This document shows, one piece after another, positions 21,405 to 33,400 of a stretch of DNA of 64,000 nucleotides (the first letter of the stretch is position 1; the number at the start of each line of letters is the position of its first letter). This stretch comes from Prionailurus bengalensis. Lineage: Eukaryota; Chordata; Mammalia; Carnivora; Felidae. The DNA is taken from NCBI RefSeq assembly GCF_016509475.1, contig NC_057356.1, positions 19,481,501 through 19,545,500 on the forward strand, given 5' to 3'. The notes under the pieces are model-generated. The model had not been told where the DNA came from. It was given only the letters and a program-made list of their open reading frames with translations, and did not search any database. A program made the position numbers and the translations under genes.

Positions 21405-24400
21405 ACACACACATGACGGTACTGAGCATAGTGCCAGGTCCAGTGGGGTGCTCAGGACAGGCATCCATGTTTATCCACTGCAAGGGACCCAAGAAGTGAC
21501 AGCCACGTGGACCTTGTGCAGGTGAGAAAACAAGGTCCAGCGGCTGCTACCTCTCAGCTGTGTGCAACCAGAGCCTCTATCCCTGCACTGCTTGGCATGG
21601 AGGCTTGTCACAGGCACTCCTGGGGTGTGGGCTCCCCTTACCTCCCCTTCACCAACCTACTGGTTAACATCTCCAAAGATTTGAAATGTACAGACACAAT
21701 GACAAAGAAAAACAAAGGGTGGCAGAGCCTCCTGGGGCTGTGTGGTTACAGGTTCTTTTTCCGTATCTGTCCCTGGAAGTTCTTGGGGGTGGGCATACTG
21801 TTGGGCCATGGGGACCCCACCCTGAGGAGCAAGGCCTGTCAGCAGGGACCAGTCAGTCACAAACCACTCAGAAAAGGAAACCTCCCAACTGGTGCTCCCC
21901 CGCTAGAGTGAATGCCAGGCATCCAGCTTGGGGAACAGCCTCCTCCGGGGGGAGGCAGGAGGGGGATGACGCTAGGGCCCTAACTCGCTCTCAACCAGAT
22001 AAGGTATGGTGGGAAAAGGTAAGGGAGGGGGCATACTGCCAGACTATCACACTCAACTCCTGTGCCCTGGCTTCTCAGGAAGGAAGGGGATAGACACCAT
22101 ACCTCCGGCTCCTAAGGAAAGGGAGAGCTCAACACCGCCACCAGGAGTTTTCTTTAAAGGAGACACAGAAGCAGCTTCAGCAGGAAATCCCCTTCCCTTT
22201 CCCTCCCAGGAACAGTAATCACTGGACCCCTTTCCTCAATGTAGCCAACAGGCAGAGGGACCCCTGGTCCTACACGGCCCACCCAGGAGACCATGGCACC
22301 CCCATCTGCCCACCTTGCCCTTGCAGATGAGGTTTCGGATGTGGGTCCACAGGGCTGTGCCCCGAGCACACAGGTGCTTTTCGGCAGAGGCCAGTCGGCT
22401 CCGGCTGGCCCGGCTAGGGTGGAAGTACCGTAGGAGGCCCTGCATGGCGGCGGGGGCAGATGGCGTCTCTCGCATCCCTGGCCCTGCTGTTCTGAGAGGC
22501 CGATGTGGCTAACAGGAGCACGTCCAGACAGAAGCGCAGATGGACAGTAGTGTGACAAACTCCCGGCCTCTACTGCCTTTTGACCACGCTTCTCGGGAAG
22601 CCCCACCCCTGCAGCCTGGCTCACCAAGGTCAAAGTTTCCGATCACCCCTGGATTCTCCTTTTTTGTGTGTGTTTGGAAAATACACCCCCGTCCCCCCAC
22701 CAACAGCCTATTGGTTACGGGAACTCCAGCGTGTCAGTTTTCTTTAAAGCCCAGAAAAGCCAAACTTCCTTCTCAAGTGGCTGGTTTCCTGTGGGCGCAT
22801 TTGGAGACATTGAGTAACACACGTCTGCCTGGCCAGTCTGTCTCATGGCTGTACATGTTCTAGAGACCCCCTCCCCAGAGCCGGTACCACCCCAGCTAGT
22901 GACACCAATAACAGCTTGCACAGTCTTGACTGGACTCGAGCAGAGAACATCCTGTGGCCCCCCTCCCAGAGGATGGCCAGCCCAGTGGAGGGGGGGGGGT
23001 TCAGTGCCATCGTCCATCACCAGCACCAATGTCCAGCCCCACTGCTACCTGGCCCCACAGGCTGTGGCACGAGCTGGCCTCCACAGTGCAGATCTGGGCC
23101 ATGGCACTGCCAGGCGGCTCCTCACCCAGCCCCCAGGACTCGCGGCAGCTCCAGTGGGAAAGACCGACCCCATGCTGGCTCAGCTCCAAAGAACAGACTG
23201 TGCCGAGAAGAGCGGAAGCAGCATGAAGAATAACACGATGATGAAGCCCAAGGCTTAGTGCAGTCCAGTCTCAAATGACATTCAAGGCTGGCATGCGCTC
23301 TCATGTGGCTATTTAAAGGACCAGAGAAGTAAACAAGCTGGGGACTGGGATTTGGAAAAATAGATGTCAGAGTGGAGAGAACCAGGAAATGGTGCTTCTG
23401 ATGCCTGTGGGGGCCCCTTGGGGTCTCAAGGTCTCAGTGAGGAATGTGCCTGCTGCAGGGGGGCTGGAGGACTGGACAGGGACTGGGTGGGTGGGGGGGT
23501 GTCTGCTCACACCCAGTGTTCTCAGAAGGAAGGGATGGTTTCCTGTTTGTCTCCTCGGGGTTGGGTGAGGCAGGGGCCTCGAAGGAACAACAGTGGGCAG
23601 TGGGGCTGGTAGATGGTTGCCCCCGCGTGCCCAGGTGGCTTTGCTGAGGACCAGGCATTATTACCCTGAGCCTGAGAGGCAGGACTAAACAGTCCACAGG
23701 AGGCAATGCCCATTCCCTCCTCATTAGCCTCTGTGTAGACTGTAGTTCCCCCTGTGCCCACTGTCACCGCCCAGGATGGTCTAGCAGGGTTTCCCCAGGG
23801 CCCCTTACTGAGCTCCATGTCTGCACTGGAAGCTACTCCCTGGAATGGGACTTCTCAGAGCTGCCCGGAGAAATCTCTCCGGGAGGGAAATTTGGTCTCC
23901 CGGTTCTGCTTTTGTTGTCACAATCTGTTCTCCTGAGCTCTAGCAACCACATCTTTAATTCTTTGCTACCCTTCTCTGATCCCCACCAGGCTCCAGCATC
24001 ACTTAAAAGGATAAAGGAACACTGCCCAGGACATCTATGATCTAAAAGACAGATGGTAACAAGTGTTGGTTAGGCTGTGGAGAAACAGGAGCCCTCAGAC
24101 TCTGCCGTTAGGGATATAAAATACTGCAGCCACTCTGGAAAAGTAGGGCAGCTCCTCACAAAGCTAAACTTGGCGGCTCGACACAGCATTTCCACCCCCA
24201 GGACTCCAAACGGAAAGAATGAAAACATCCATTCACACAAAGACTTGTGTGCCCACGTTCACAGAAGCGTTAACGGTAATAGCCCCGAGCTGGAAACAAC
24301 CCAGTGTCCATCAACTGGTGAATGGATAAATAAAACGTGGTAAATGAATGCACAGAATGGAATATGATTCAGCCATAATGAGGAATGAAGGGCTGATACT

Positions 24401-27400
24401 TGCTATGATGTGCAGGATGCTCAAAAACTTGCTAAGGGGAAGAAGCCTGTTGCAAAAGACTACATAAATATCCAATAATTCCATTTACATGAAACATGCA
24501 GGAAGGGCAAATCTATACACAAAAAGCAGATCAGCCTGGGTCTGGGGGTAAGAATAGTGAGTGATTATAAATGGGAATGAGGAAATCGTTTTGGGGGATG
24601 GAAATACAGTAAAACCTTGGATTGCAAATAGCTTGTTCTGCGGGTGTTCCACAAGCAAATATTTCTAATAAATTTTAACTGGATAAACAAGTGATGTCTT
24701 GCAACACGAGTAGTCCGTGATGCCGAATGTCACATGATCACAACTGAGCTAGCAGTTCTTGAAATTTGCTTTGATATACAAGTGATTTGGGTTACAAGCA
24801 TGTTTCTGGAACGAATTATGCTTGCAAACCAAGGTTTTACTGTATTCTAAATCTGGATTGTTGGTGATTGTTCTACAACTCTGTAAATTTACCAAAAATG
24901 ATTGAATCGTATACTTATAATGGATCCATTCTATGGTATGCCAGCTAAAGAAAAAAAGATAGGGTCCCAAACTGGACCTCAATTGAGCAAGGAGGGTCCA
25001 GGTCACATGGCCACACTTTCTCCACAGTGGTAGTGGTATGCTTCTTCAGGACAAATCTTGGGGAAATCTGTACAAGGATTTGCTCACATGTTTTTACATG
25101 TTCGTAACTTCTACAGCCAAAAATCTTCCTCAGATGTTTGTTAAAAACAATCATCACCCATTTTATGTTACTGATGCAAAAAACCCTTTGGACCTGCTCC
25201 CTCCAAGATGGTTTAAGAGGGGACATTGGTTTCTCCTCTTGCTCACCCCCAACGCAGGCTGCACCTCATTCATCTCCGAGCACCGCACCCCCAGCCACCC
25301 AGGAAGGCATCCCTCCCCCCAACAATAGGAGGCCCTGGCACAGTGAATGGCTGTGTGGGTGGACAGTGCATGGCCCTGAGGTAATTCCCTGTAATGAAAG
25401 GCTGGACCTCTCGGTACCCTTGTAGTAGTACCTGCTGTACCCAACCACCGAACTGAAAACCACATCTCCCCCAAACCCCATCTCCTTCCCACCTGACCAC
25501 AGCTCTTACTCTTATTTCGGTTGACGTCTGCCTCTCCTACCAGCCCCGACGACGGGCTTTTGTCTATTTCATCCGCTGTGGTATCTCAGGGCCAAGACAT
25601 GTGTTTATAAGACATACAGTATAAACATATTTAATATACACACGTTGCAGTACATATTGGCACAGAGTGAGCATGTGGTCACTGGGGACTGCTGAGAGCC
25701 AGACGCTTGCCCTCTTACAGGTGAGGGTGCCGAGGCTCCAAAGGGTGGCGTAAGAGGCTTCTGAAAGTGGCTTTTCCACCATGCTGCACCGAGCAGGGGC
25801 TGTCATTCTGCTGAGGGATTTCATGAAAGGGCAAGTGGCTGGGTCTGGGCTCCCATGTCCATCCCTGTACCCTGTGGACATATTAACTGTTTTGTTTTTT
25901 TTTTTTAATTTTTATTAGTATTATTTTTTAATGTTTTTATTTATTTTTGAAAGAGAGACAGAGTGTGAGTGCGGGAAGGGCAGAGAGAGAAGGAGACACA
26001 GAATCCGAAGCAGGCTCCAGTCTCTGAGCTGTCAGCGCAGAGCCCAACCTGAGGATCGAACCCACAAACTGTGAGATCATGACCTGAGCTGAAGTCGGAC
26101 GCTCAACTGAGCCACCCAAGCACCCCATGACATGCTAACTCTTTAAAAAATGGGGGTAAAATATATATAACATAAAATTAACCATTTTTAAGTGCACAGT
26201 TCAATGGCATTAAGTACATCCATAATGTTGTGCAATCACCACCACTACCTATCTCCAAAACGTTTTCATCATCCCAAACATCGTATCTGTGAAACAGTAG
26301 CTCCCCATTTCCACCCTCTTCTGGCCCCTGGTAACTTTTATTCCACTCTTAGTCTTGAGGAATTAGCCAGTCTTAGATACTTCGTGTAAGTGTCATCATA
26401 TATTACTTATCCCTTTGTGTCTGGCTTCTTTCACTTATGTCTTCAAGTTTCATTCATGTAGTGTGTATCAGAATGTCCTTCCTTTGTTCTGGCTGCATAA
26501 TATTTCATACGGATATATCACACTTGGCTTATGAACTCACCAGCTGATGGGCACTTAGCTTCTTTCCAGTTTCAGGTTGGCATACTCAGTGGTGTGGCTG
26601 CACACGTGCGTGTCCAAGTGTTGGTGGCATCTCCACATTCATACAGCTGTTGCTGGGCACTTCAGTGGGCTCTTGGGGCACAAGTGCCACAGAACTGGTG
26701 GTCGAATGAGGATACTGCCCGTGAGTGGGCAGACCTTACAGTGAGGTCTTGGTGAGGGCTGGAGTGTGGGTGCCAGGGCACCCCTGGAAAGGGGCACCGT
26801 TGGACCTGTCAGTCTGTATTCAACCAGGTTTCTATGCGTGAGGCAAACAACCCAGGCTGGCAGAGAAGTTTGGGAAACCACATACAGACAGCCCTAAGTA
26901 CCAGTTTCGAATAAAGTAAGGGTCAGACCAGAGATCTGAGGCCCCAGTCTCAACCAAAACTCACAAAAAAATGTTTAAAAAAAAAAATCAACTCTGACGT
27001 CCCCCTTGGAATGTGAGTCGTGAGCTCAGCTAGACACACAAAATATCAGGAGAAATGGCAGATGACAATATTCTAGGATTTGATATAAAGTTAATCACTA
27101 AGAAGGAATAGGGTAGGGGGTTCAAACAACACAGAAAATTTGAAAATGGAGAAGAGAAGGGTGCCTGGGTGGCTCAGTCAGTTGAGCAGCTGACTTTGGC
27201 TCATCCCTCCGTTCTCCTCTCATGGAGACTGCATCATTTAAGAGGGGAAGCAGGGATCTGCCAAGTCATCTGAAGAGCAAGAGCTGGAACCTCAGACTCA
27301 GGCCAGTGGTTCCTGAACCCTCAGCTCACCACCATCATGTAAGGCAGTAAAACCAGACCGATCTAGGACCCCAGCTCTGGGAGATCAGGCCCTAGCTCCC

Positions 27401-30400
27401 CAGATGACTCTGACACCATCTGCCCAGACAGGCATGTGAGCAGCTTTGCTGGAAACTTGATTTCTGTCCCTGGCCCCTTGGAGGGACCTGCCTGGCCTCT
27501 GCCCTTCTGGCCAGCTGTGGGCTTCTCCTGGGCCCCCTCAGATACTCCCAGGGTGCTGCACCTTCTCCACCTCACAGGAAGGGCTTTCCACTAAACTTAT
27601 GAGTCAAAGAGCATGTGGCAGGTGGGGGTGGAAGGCACCTGCAGGAGAAGACCATGCTATTCCCACCTCCCCTACCCCAGCAACAGGATGGGCAGGGCTA
27701 CATGTCTGTCCCACATGGCATACTCGGAAGGTGCCTGGTATTATTGGGAAAAGCCCCCACTCAGGAAGGCTGTCCCCCACTAGAGTCACGAATGCCCTCC
27801 CCTAGGGGTGCCCCACACAGAAAACAGTGTCTGTGGGGGTTGGGGGAGGCAGAAAGAGGCCTGGCTAGGGTCACAGGGCGTCATCACCACTCTTCCTCTG
27901 ACTTCCTTCCTACTCGTATTGGGGATCCTGAGTTTGTAAACAAGCCCCCCCCCCACTCCCCACGGGAATGGGGGTCCTCAGGGGCCAGGCTGGCCACTGC
28001 CTACTCTTTGTGAGTCACAAACGGACCTTGGGTTATGCTGGGATTCCTTCCTGGCTAATGATTGCTCAGCGGCCAGGCTTCCCATTCACTCATCTCTTCC
28101 ACCGAAGCAGACACAGACGAAGGAGTGGAGCCAGAGCCCGCCTTCTCCACTAACAGTGACGACAATGAGTAATAATAACAGTGGCAGCTGACACTGAAGG
28201 CCTCCACATCTGCCTTCGTGGCCCCCGACTACAATTTACATTGAGGAAACAAGTTTATACAGGCAGTGATGAATTGCCCCAGGTCACAGGAGGCACACTG
28301 GGGCTGAGGGAGTGGACAGAGTTTCCCCTTGACCAAACCAGTCGGGCTCCTCTGAGTTGTTTTCCAATAGACCTCATTCTTGGGAATTTCCCTAAGAGCC
28401 CAATTTTAGCAAAAACCATGCCTCGATATCCTTAATAGCGGATTACCCTCAACGTCTATCCAGATTCCTCATTTCTTCCCCCCGCCCCAGCCCCCAGTAA
28501 CATCTGATTGCCCTGGCCTGCCCATTAGGTAGGTTTAGCCAGAATCTCCCTTACCCGGGATGTTTCCTTTTAGTAACTTCCAATCGATGACCGCCCCCCC
28601 ACCCCCACCCCACACCCTGCTCCTTGTCTATAAATTCCCCCTTCCCTTGTTATAGTCAGAGTTGGGGGTCCATCTCTCTCCCCTGCTGCAAAACCCCCTG
28701 CAGTGGTCCCTATACCTGTATCCCGCTGAACATCGTTCACCTTTCTGTTCTAATGAGGTTGTAATTTTTTTTCTTTTTAAATACAGTCCATGTCCTCTAC
28801 TCCTGTCCCATCTTGTCCTACTGAAGGAAAAGCAAGGGAGATTATTTGCTGAGGAGCACCTCTCAAAGCACCTGTGAGGGGAAATGCAGACTGGGGCCAG
28901 ATGGCAGAAAGGGGCAGAGAACAGCCAGAGTTTGGAGAGATGCCCCAAGCCAGGCCCCATAACACCACTTGCTGTCTTCTTCCCTGGGACAGGACAGGGT
29001 GCTCATCTGACACGTCCGTGTGTCCGAGAGTGTTTGAGAGCACAGGTTATGTGCACGGAGGAATATTTTGCTTATATCCAGCAGTAATGTGGCAAAGGGT
29101 TTCCAAAGAGGTCTCAATACAATAAAAGAAGAGTATCTGTTCTTTTCTCTCTTCCACTGAGAACCCCCAGTTACCCACCAGTGCTCAGAGGCCCTGGTTC
29201 AAATCTCACTGCCTCCTGGATTACTGGAAGGAGTCACCTACTGGAGAATTTGGATGATTTGAGTCAAAGGTTGGTGGAATCTGAGCCTCCTTTAGCCTTG
29301 TGTAATGGGCTGAAAAAAGGGGCCAGGCACCCAGCCTGTCTGCATCCTCAGATCGCCATTGGGCTCTGCAAGATGGGGGTCAGGGCTGGGTGTGGAGAAG
29401 GGATGCCCAGGCTGGAACAGATGCAAGCATGGAGAGGGAGAAGGGAGGGGTAGAAAGAGGAACACATTAGTTGTGAAGCAGTAGAGCAGAGCCCAAGCTG
29501 TGACTGTTGCCCAGTAATGCCAAAACATGTCAGTTTTCAAAGATGTCCAGCACCAGCATGCTCACAGAATAGCAAAATCTGGAAAACTTAGTGTCCATTA
29601 AGAGCAGAATGGCTCAACGATGTGGTTGATTCAATCCATGGGATTCTCCGTAAAGCCAAGAAGGTGAACGCAATCTATGTGGAAATACAGAGTTAGATCT
29701 CAAGGACACTGGGGGGGCAATGTCTCAAGGACCCTGGGGGGCTGCAGAGTGGTGAGTGTCTGCATTGGGCATGCGAGCCATTCCCAAGCATCACCCCAAC
29801 TTTGCAGTGGGTGTACGTATCGGTCAAGGTGCGACGCATGCTGAGCTCATGGGGGTGACCCTGGTTGGGGAAGGTACCTGGCTCGTCAAAGATCCTTGGA
29901 TAGGACCCTAAGAGTGGAACAACTGAAGAGCACTGGCTTGCATTTCTGCTTCTTCCACCCAGAAGCCTTTTGCCACCAAGACCCTACAACTGGCTCAATG
30001 GTGTGCCAGGCACATGGGGAGCAAGGAGGAACCATCTCCTTCTCCCTTAGCATCTAAGTCACAGGTAGGACTCAGGTCCAAGACATCCACTGAGTGCCCC
30101 TGGACTAGGAGCTGGCCTACACAGACTCTGCCCATTGAAAGAGGATTTCAACTACCTCCATTACGATCTCAGTCCGTACTTCCTCACTGATGAAGTTCTT
30201 TCCAGCTCATCTCTTAACTACGGCAAAAGAATTAGCGAGCAAAGCATCCCCTGAGAACTGAAGCTACCCCTCAAGTAATAAGGACTATCCTGATGTCAGC
30301 AAGACACGACATGACTGCCCCCAAGACAATGCTTCACCTGACCATCACTGCCCACCTGCATACGCCCACCGACCTTTGTCCCACACTTATCTCATATGAA

Positions 30401-33400
30401 CCTGGAAGCATTTTTGGCACGTTGGAGACAGTCTTTGGGATTCTAGTCCCGTCTTCCCAGTGTTGGCCTCTCTGAAATAAATTCCCTATTTCACCACCAC
30501 TCCTCTCTGTGCCTTTGGATTTTATCAGCAGTGAGTGGCAAACCTGGTCTGTTTGGGACCCCCTGTGCCCCAGTTACATCTTCTGAGAGGGGCCAAGAAT
30601 CCTGCTTTCCCAATGCTGGGCAAGGCTGCCCCACTGATCCCCCCAACATGCACCCCACACTTCAGTGGGCTCACTGGAGTATTGCCCCAGGCTGGTCTTA
30701 CTGCCCACCTTAGGAGAGTCCAGCCCCAGGTCCTGTCTGTAGGGTCAGCTGAGGCCTTGGACCTGCTCTCCTAGGAAGGTATGGGATGTGGCACCGGGGT
30801 GGGGAGGTGCTTCATTAGTTTCCTTTCTCTGTGTCTTTGTGTGGGGGTAGTGTCTGTCCCCTGGCTGGGTGATGTCTGCTGGCAGGTAGGTGGGGGGGGG
30901 GGGGCAGGTATAAGGCGGTCAGAGGAGCACTTTTACTTTTAGACCTGGTCTCAAGGTATGGGGTGGGAGTGGGTCCCTGGAGACCCTGAGCCACTGAGTT
31001 CCCTAATAAGCTTCCAGGGTGGGGAAACAGGCAGTGTGAAAACTGTCCTGAGGACCTGGTAAAACAGAGGGGATCCAGAGCCACTGCTCAGGGAGGACTT
31101 GCTGGTCTGAATGAATGCATGTGGGCCCTCCCCAATTACTCAGGGGAGACTCATCCTTCTCCTTCATTCCTACCGCTTAGTATTTCAGCACAAAAAGAAT
31201 TTTACTTCTTGGCCTCAGGGAAGGGAGGTGGGGCTTCATGGAGAGCCCCTTTCTCCCACAGACACCTGGAACGCCCAGCCAGCCCACTCCTGCTGGAGGC
31301 TTTGTCAAAGGATCTGAGGGTCTGTAAGGAGTGGAACAGTCAGTGCCCACCTCCAGGGCAGGGCAGGGAGGAAACTGCTCAGCTGGGTCTGGTAAGATGC
31401 CCTGTAAGGAATGTGGATATCAGGGTTTCCCCCGATGGGGCACAGAACTGCACAGGTGAGGCCGTGAGAAACACAAGGCAGGCGGCGCAGCTCCTGTCTG
31501 CCAAGAAGCACAAGGGCTGATGGTGGGCTTCCAGTGGCTAGGCAAGCTTCTGAAGGACTGAGGGCCTGCATGGTTTTCACTGAGGACCTGCGGTTCCCTT
31601 GCTCATCCTGTATGGACACTTACTCTTAGCCTATCAGGGGGCTTCTATGCCAACTCTGGTGGGGGGTGTGTGTGCTGTGTCTGCCCTGCTTAGGGATGCA
31701 GTTGCACCCCCTGGAAGCTGGGTCTAGAAGCCATAGAGAAGATGTCAGGCGGGTAGACTCCAGGATTTTTGTGCTTTTTCCAATTTGAGATGGTCTCTGA
31801 ACTGCTAACTGCAGCCCACAGCACCGCCTCACCGTTTTGCCTTTGGACTTTGCTAACTAAGGCTATGGAGGAACTGAGGCCCCCGCTGCCAAACAAGTCA
31901 AACTGAACTTCCTGTGGGGGCAAGATGGGGCATAACAGGCACTCAAACAGAGAGAGGAGCAGGAATTCCCCCAACCACTCCCAACCTGTGGAGCCAGGCA
32001 ACCTCAGTGTCCCAGAAGGTCAAATGGGGAAAGAAACTGGAGCATTTGGAGGAGGGTGTGGGCAGGTTCAGAGGCAGGTGTACGAAGCTGTGTCGGAGGT
32101 GGGGGGGGGGCACTCGGTGGTGGCAGAGGGACTCTGCAGGGGGCAGAGGAGGGCGGCAGCCTCACCTGGACTTGGCCCTTCCCCATGATCCTGTCTGTGC
32201 TCTCGCCGTCCTCCTTGGTGATCTTTGTTTTGTTGTAACACTTTTCATAGCAGAGAATCCTCAAGGTCTGGGAGCCTTCCAGCTCGATCTCAAACTCCTG
32301 TAGCCCCAAGAAAGGAAAGTCCCTTGTTAACAGGTCCAATGACTTCCTTGCTGCCCCAAAAGGACCCATGACTTGAGACCCCGCTTACTTTAGTCCTGTG
32401 ACAAAGACCCTCAGAAGCTACTTCCCTGTGAGCATCCCATTGTGGCTCAATCTGGATGCTTCTGGAAGCTCAGAATACCTCTCACACTGAATCCAAACTC
32501 CCTAAGCTAGTATGTCAAAAGGCAGTCCCCATTCCCCCTGCATCAGAAGCTCATGGGTACTGGCTATAAATGCAGATATTCTATGGACTTTGGGTGATAA
32601 TGATGTCAGTGTAGGTTCATTGATTAGTTGGGGAGGCTGTGCATGTTTGGGGACAGTGGGCATATGGGAAATCTCTGTCCTTTCTGCTCTGGACCTAAAG
32701 CTGTGGACCTAAAGCTGCTCTATAAATTAAGTTTATTTGAAAGCGGGGAAGGAAATCGACCCATGGAGGTGATATAGGAGAGGAAAGAACCGTTCTTATA
32801 GGTTTTCGAGTTGTCTGCTGTGGGATGTGTGGTGTTGACTTTCTCCTCCATCACCATATGATGTCTTCAGTAAATTCTACATTTCACACCAGTGGTTTTG
32901 CAGGCACAGGTTCACGGTGGGGAAATGGAAGAGGGTGGGGGAAAAGAAAGGAGATATTTCTGAGCCTGCATGGGGGTGGGGAGGGTGTGTGTGTGCCAGG
33001 AATGTGTAACAGCCCTGATGATCCATACGCACACCCAGGGTGGCCACCAGGTGATGCTGGTCTGGAATCCTCCATGCCTGGGTTCCTTGAGCCTCTACTG
33101 CTGGTGCCTCCAGAACCCCTCCCTCATTGCCCCTGTCAGGTCATGCTCATTTACTCTCTGCAAAGCCTTTGATGGATCCGTCTGGCTATGATGCTCCCTT
33201 GTCTTGGCAGCCATCACCCTTTCTGCATAGATGTCCAGAGCTATAATGATTGGGCAATCCTATGGGCTCCCTGTGCCCCAGTCCTACTAAGGTAGCAAAT
33301 CTGATGATGAGAGTCATGGATGCCAAGAAAGGAGAGCTGGGTGCTGGCCCCATGGCTCTACCAGCCACATGACCCAAAGTGGACCAGACAGCCATTTGGT

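Larger units (their letters stand above)
20300..32165 (-). other. BCR: BCR intron 16 (11.9 kb)
   Basis: Holds the candidate alternative exon at 22314-22475, a CA repeat at 21364, an L1 with a nested DNA transposon at 24048-24958, a SINE at 25889, another L1 at 26155-26640, a SINE head at 27159, and LTR-like sequences near 28500-28790 and 30110-30560. The 27210-28480 and 30560-32100 stretches look unique and non-coding. Confidence 0.8.

Noticed and set aside
28480..28790. Possible ERV LTR with a TATA-like tctataaattcccc
   Set aside because: No clear boundaries, target duplication or partner; resemblance too loose to annotate.
29698..29745. Short ctcaaggac(a/c)ctgggggg duplication
   Set aside because: Two decayed copies only, at the edge of an L1-like remnant; probably slippage.
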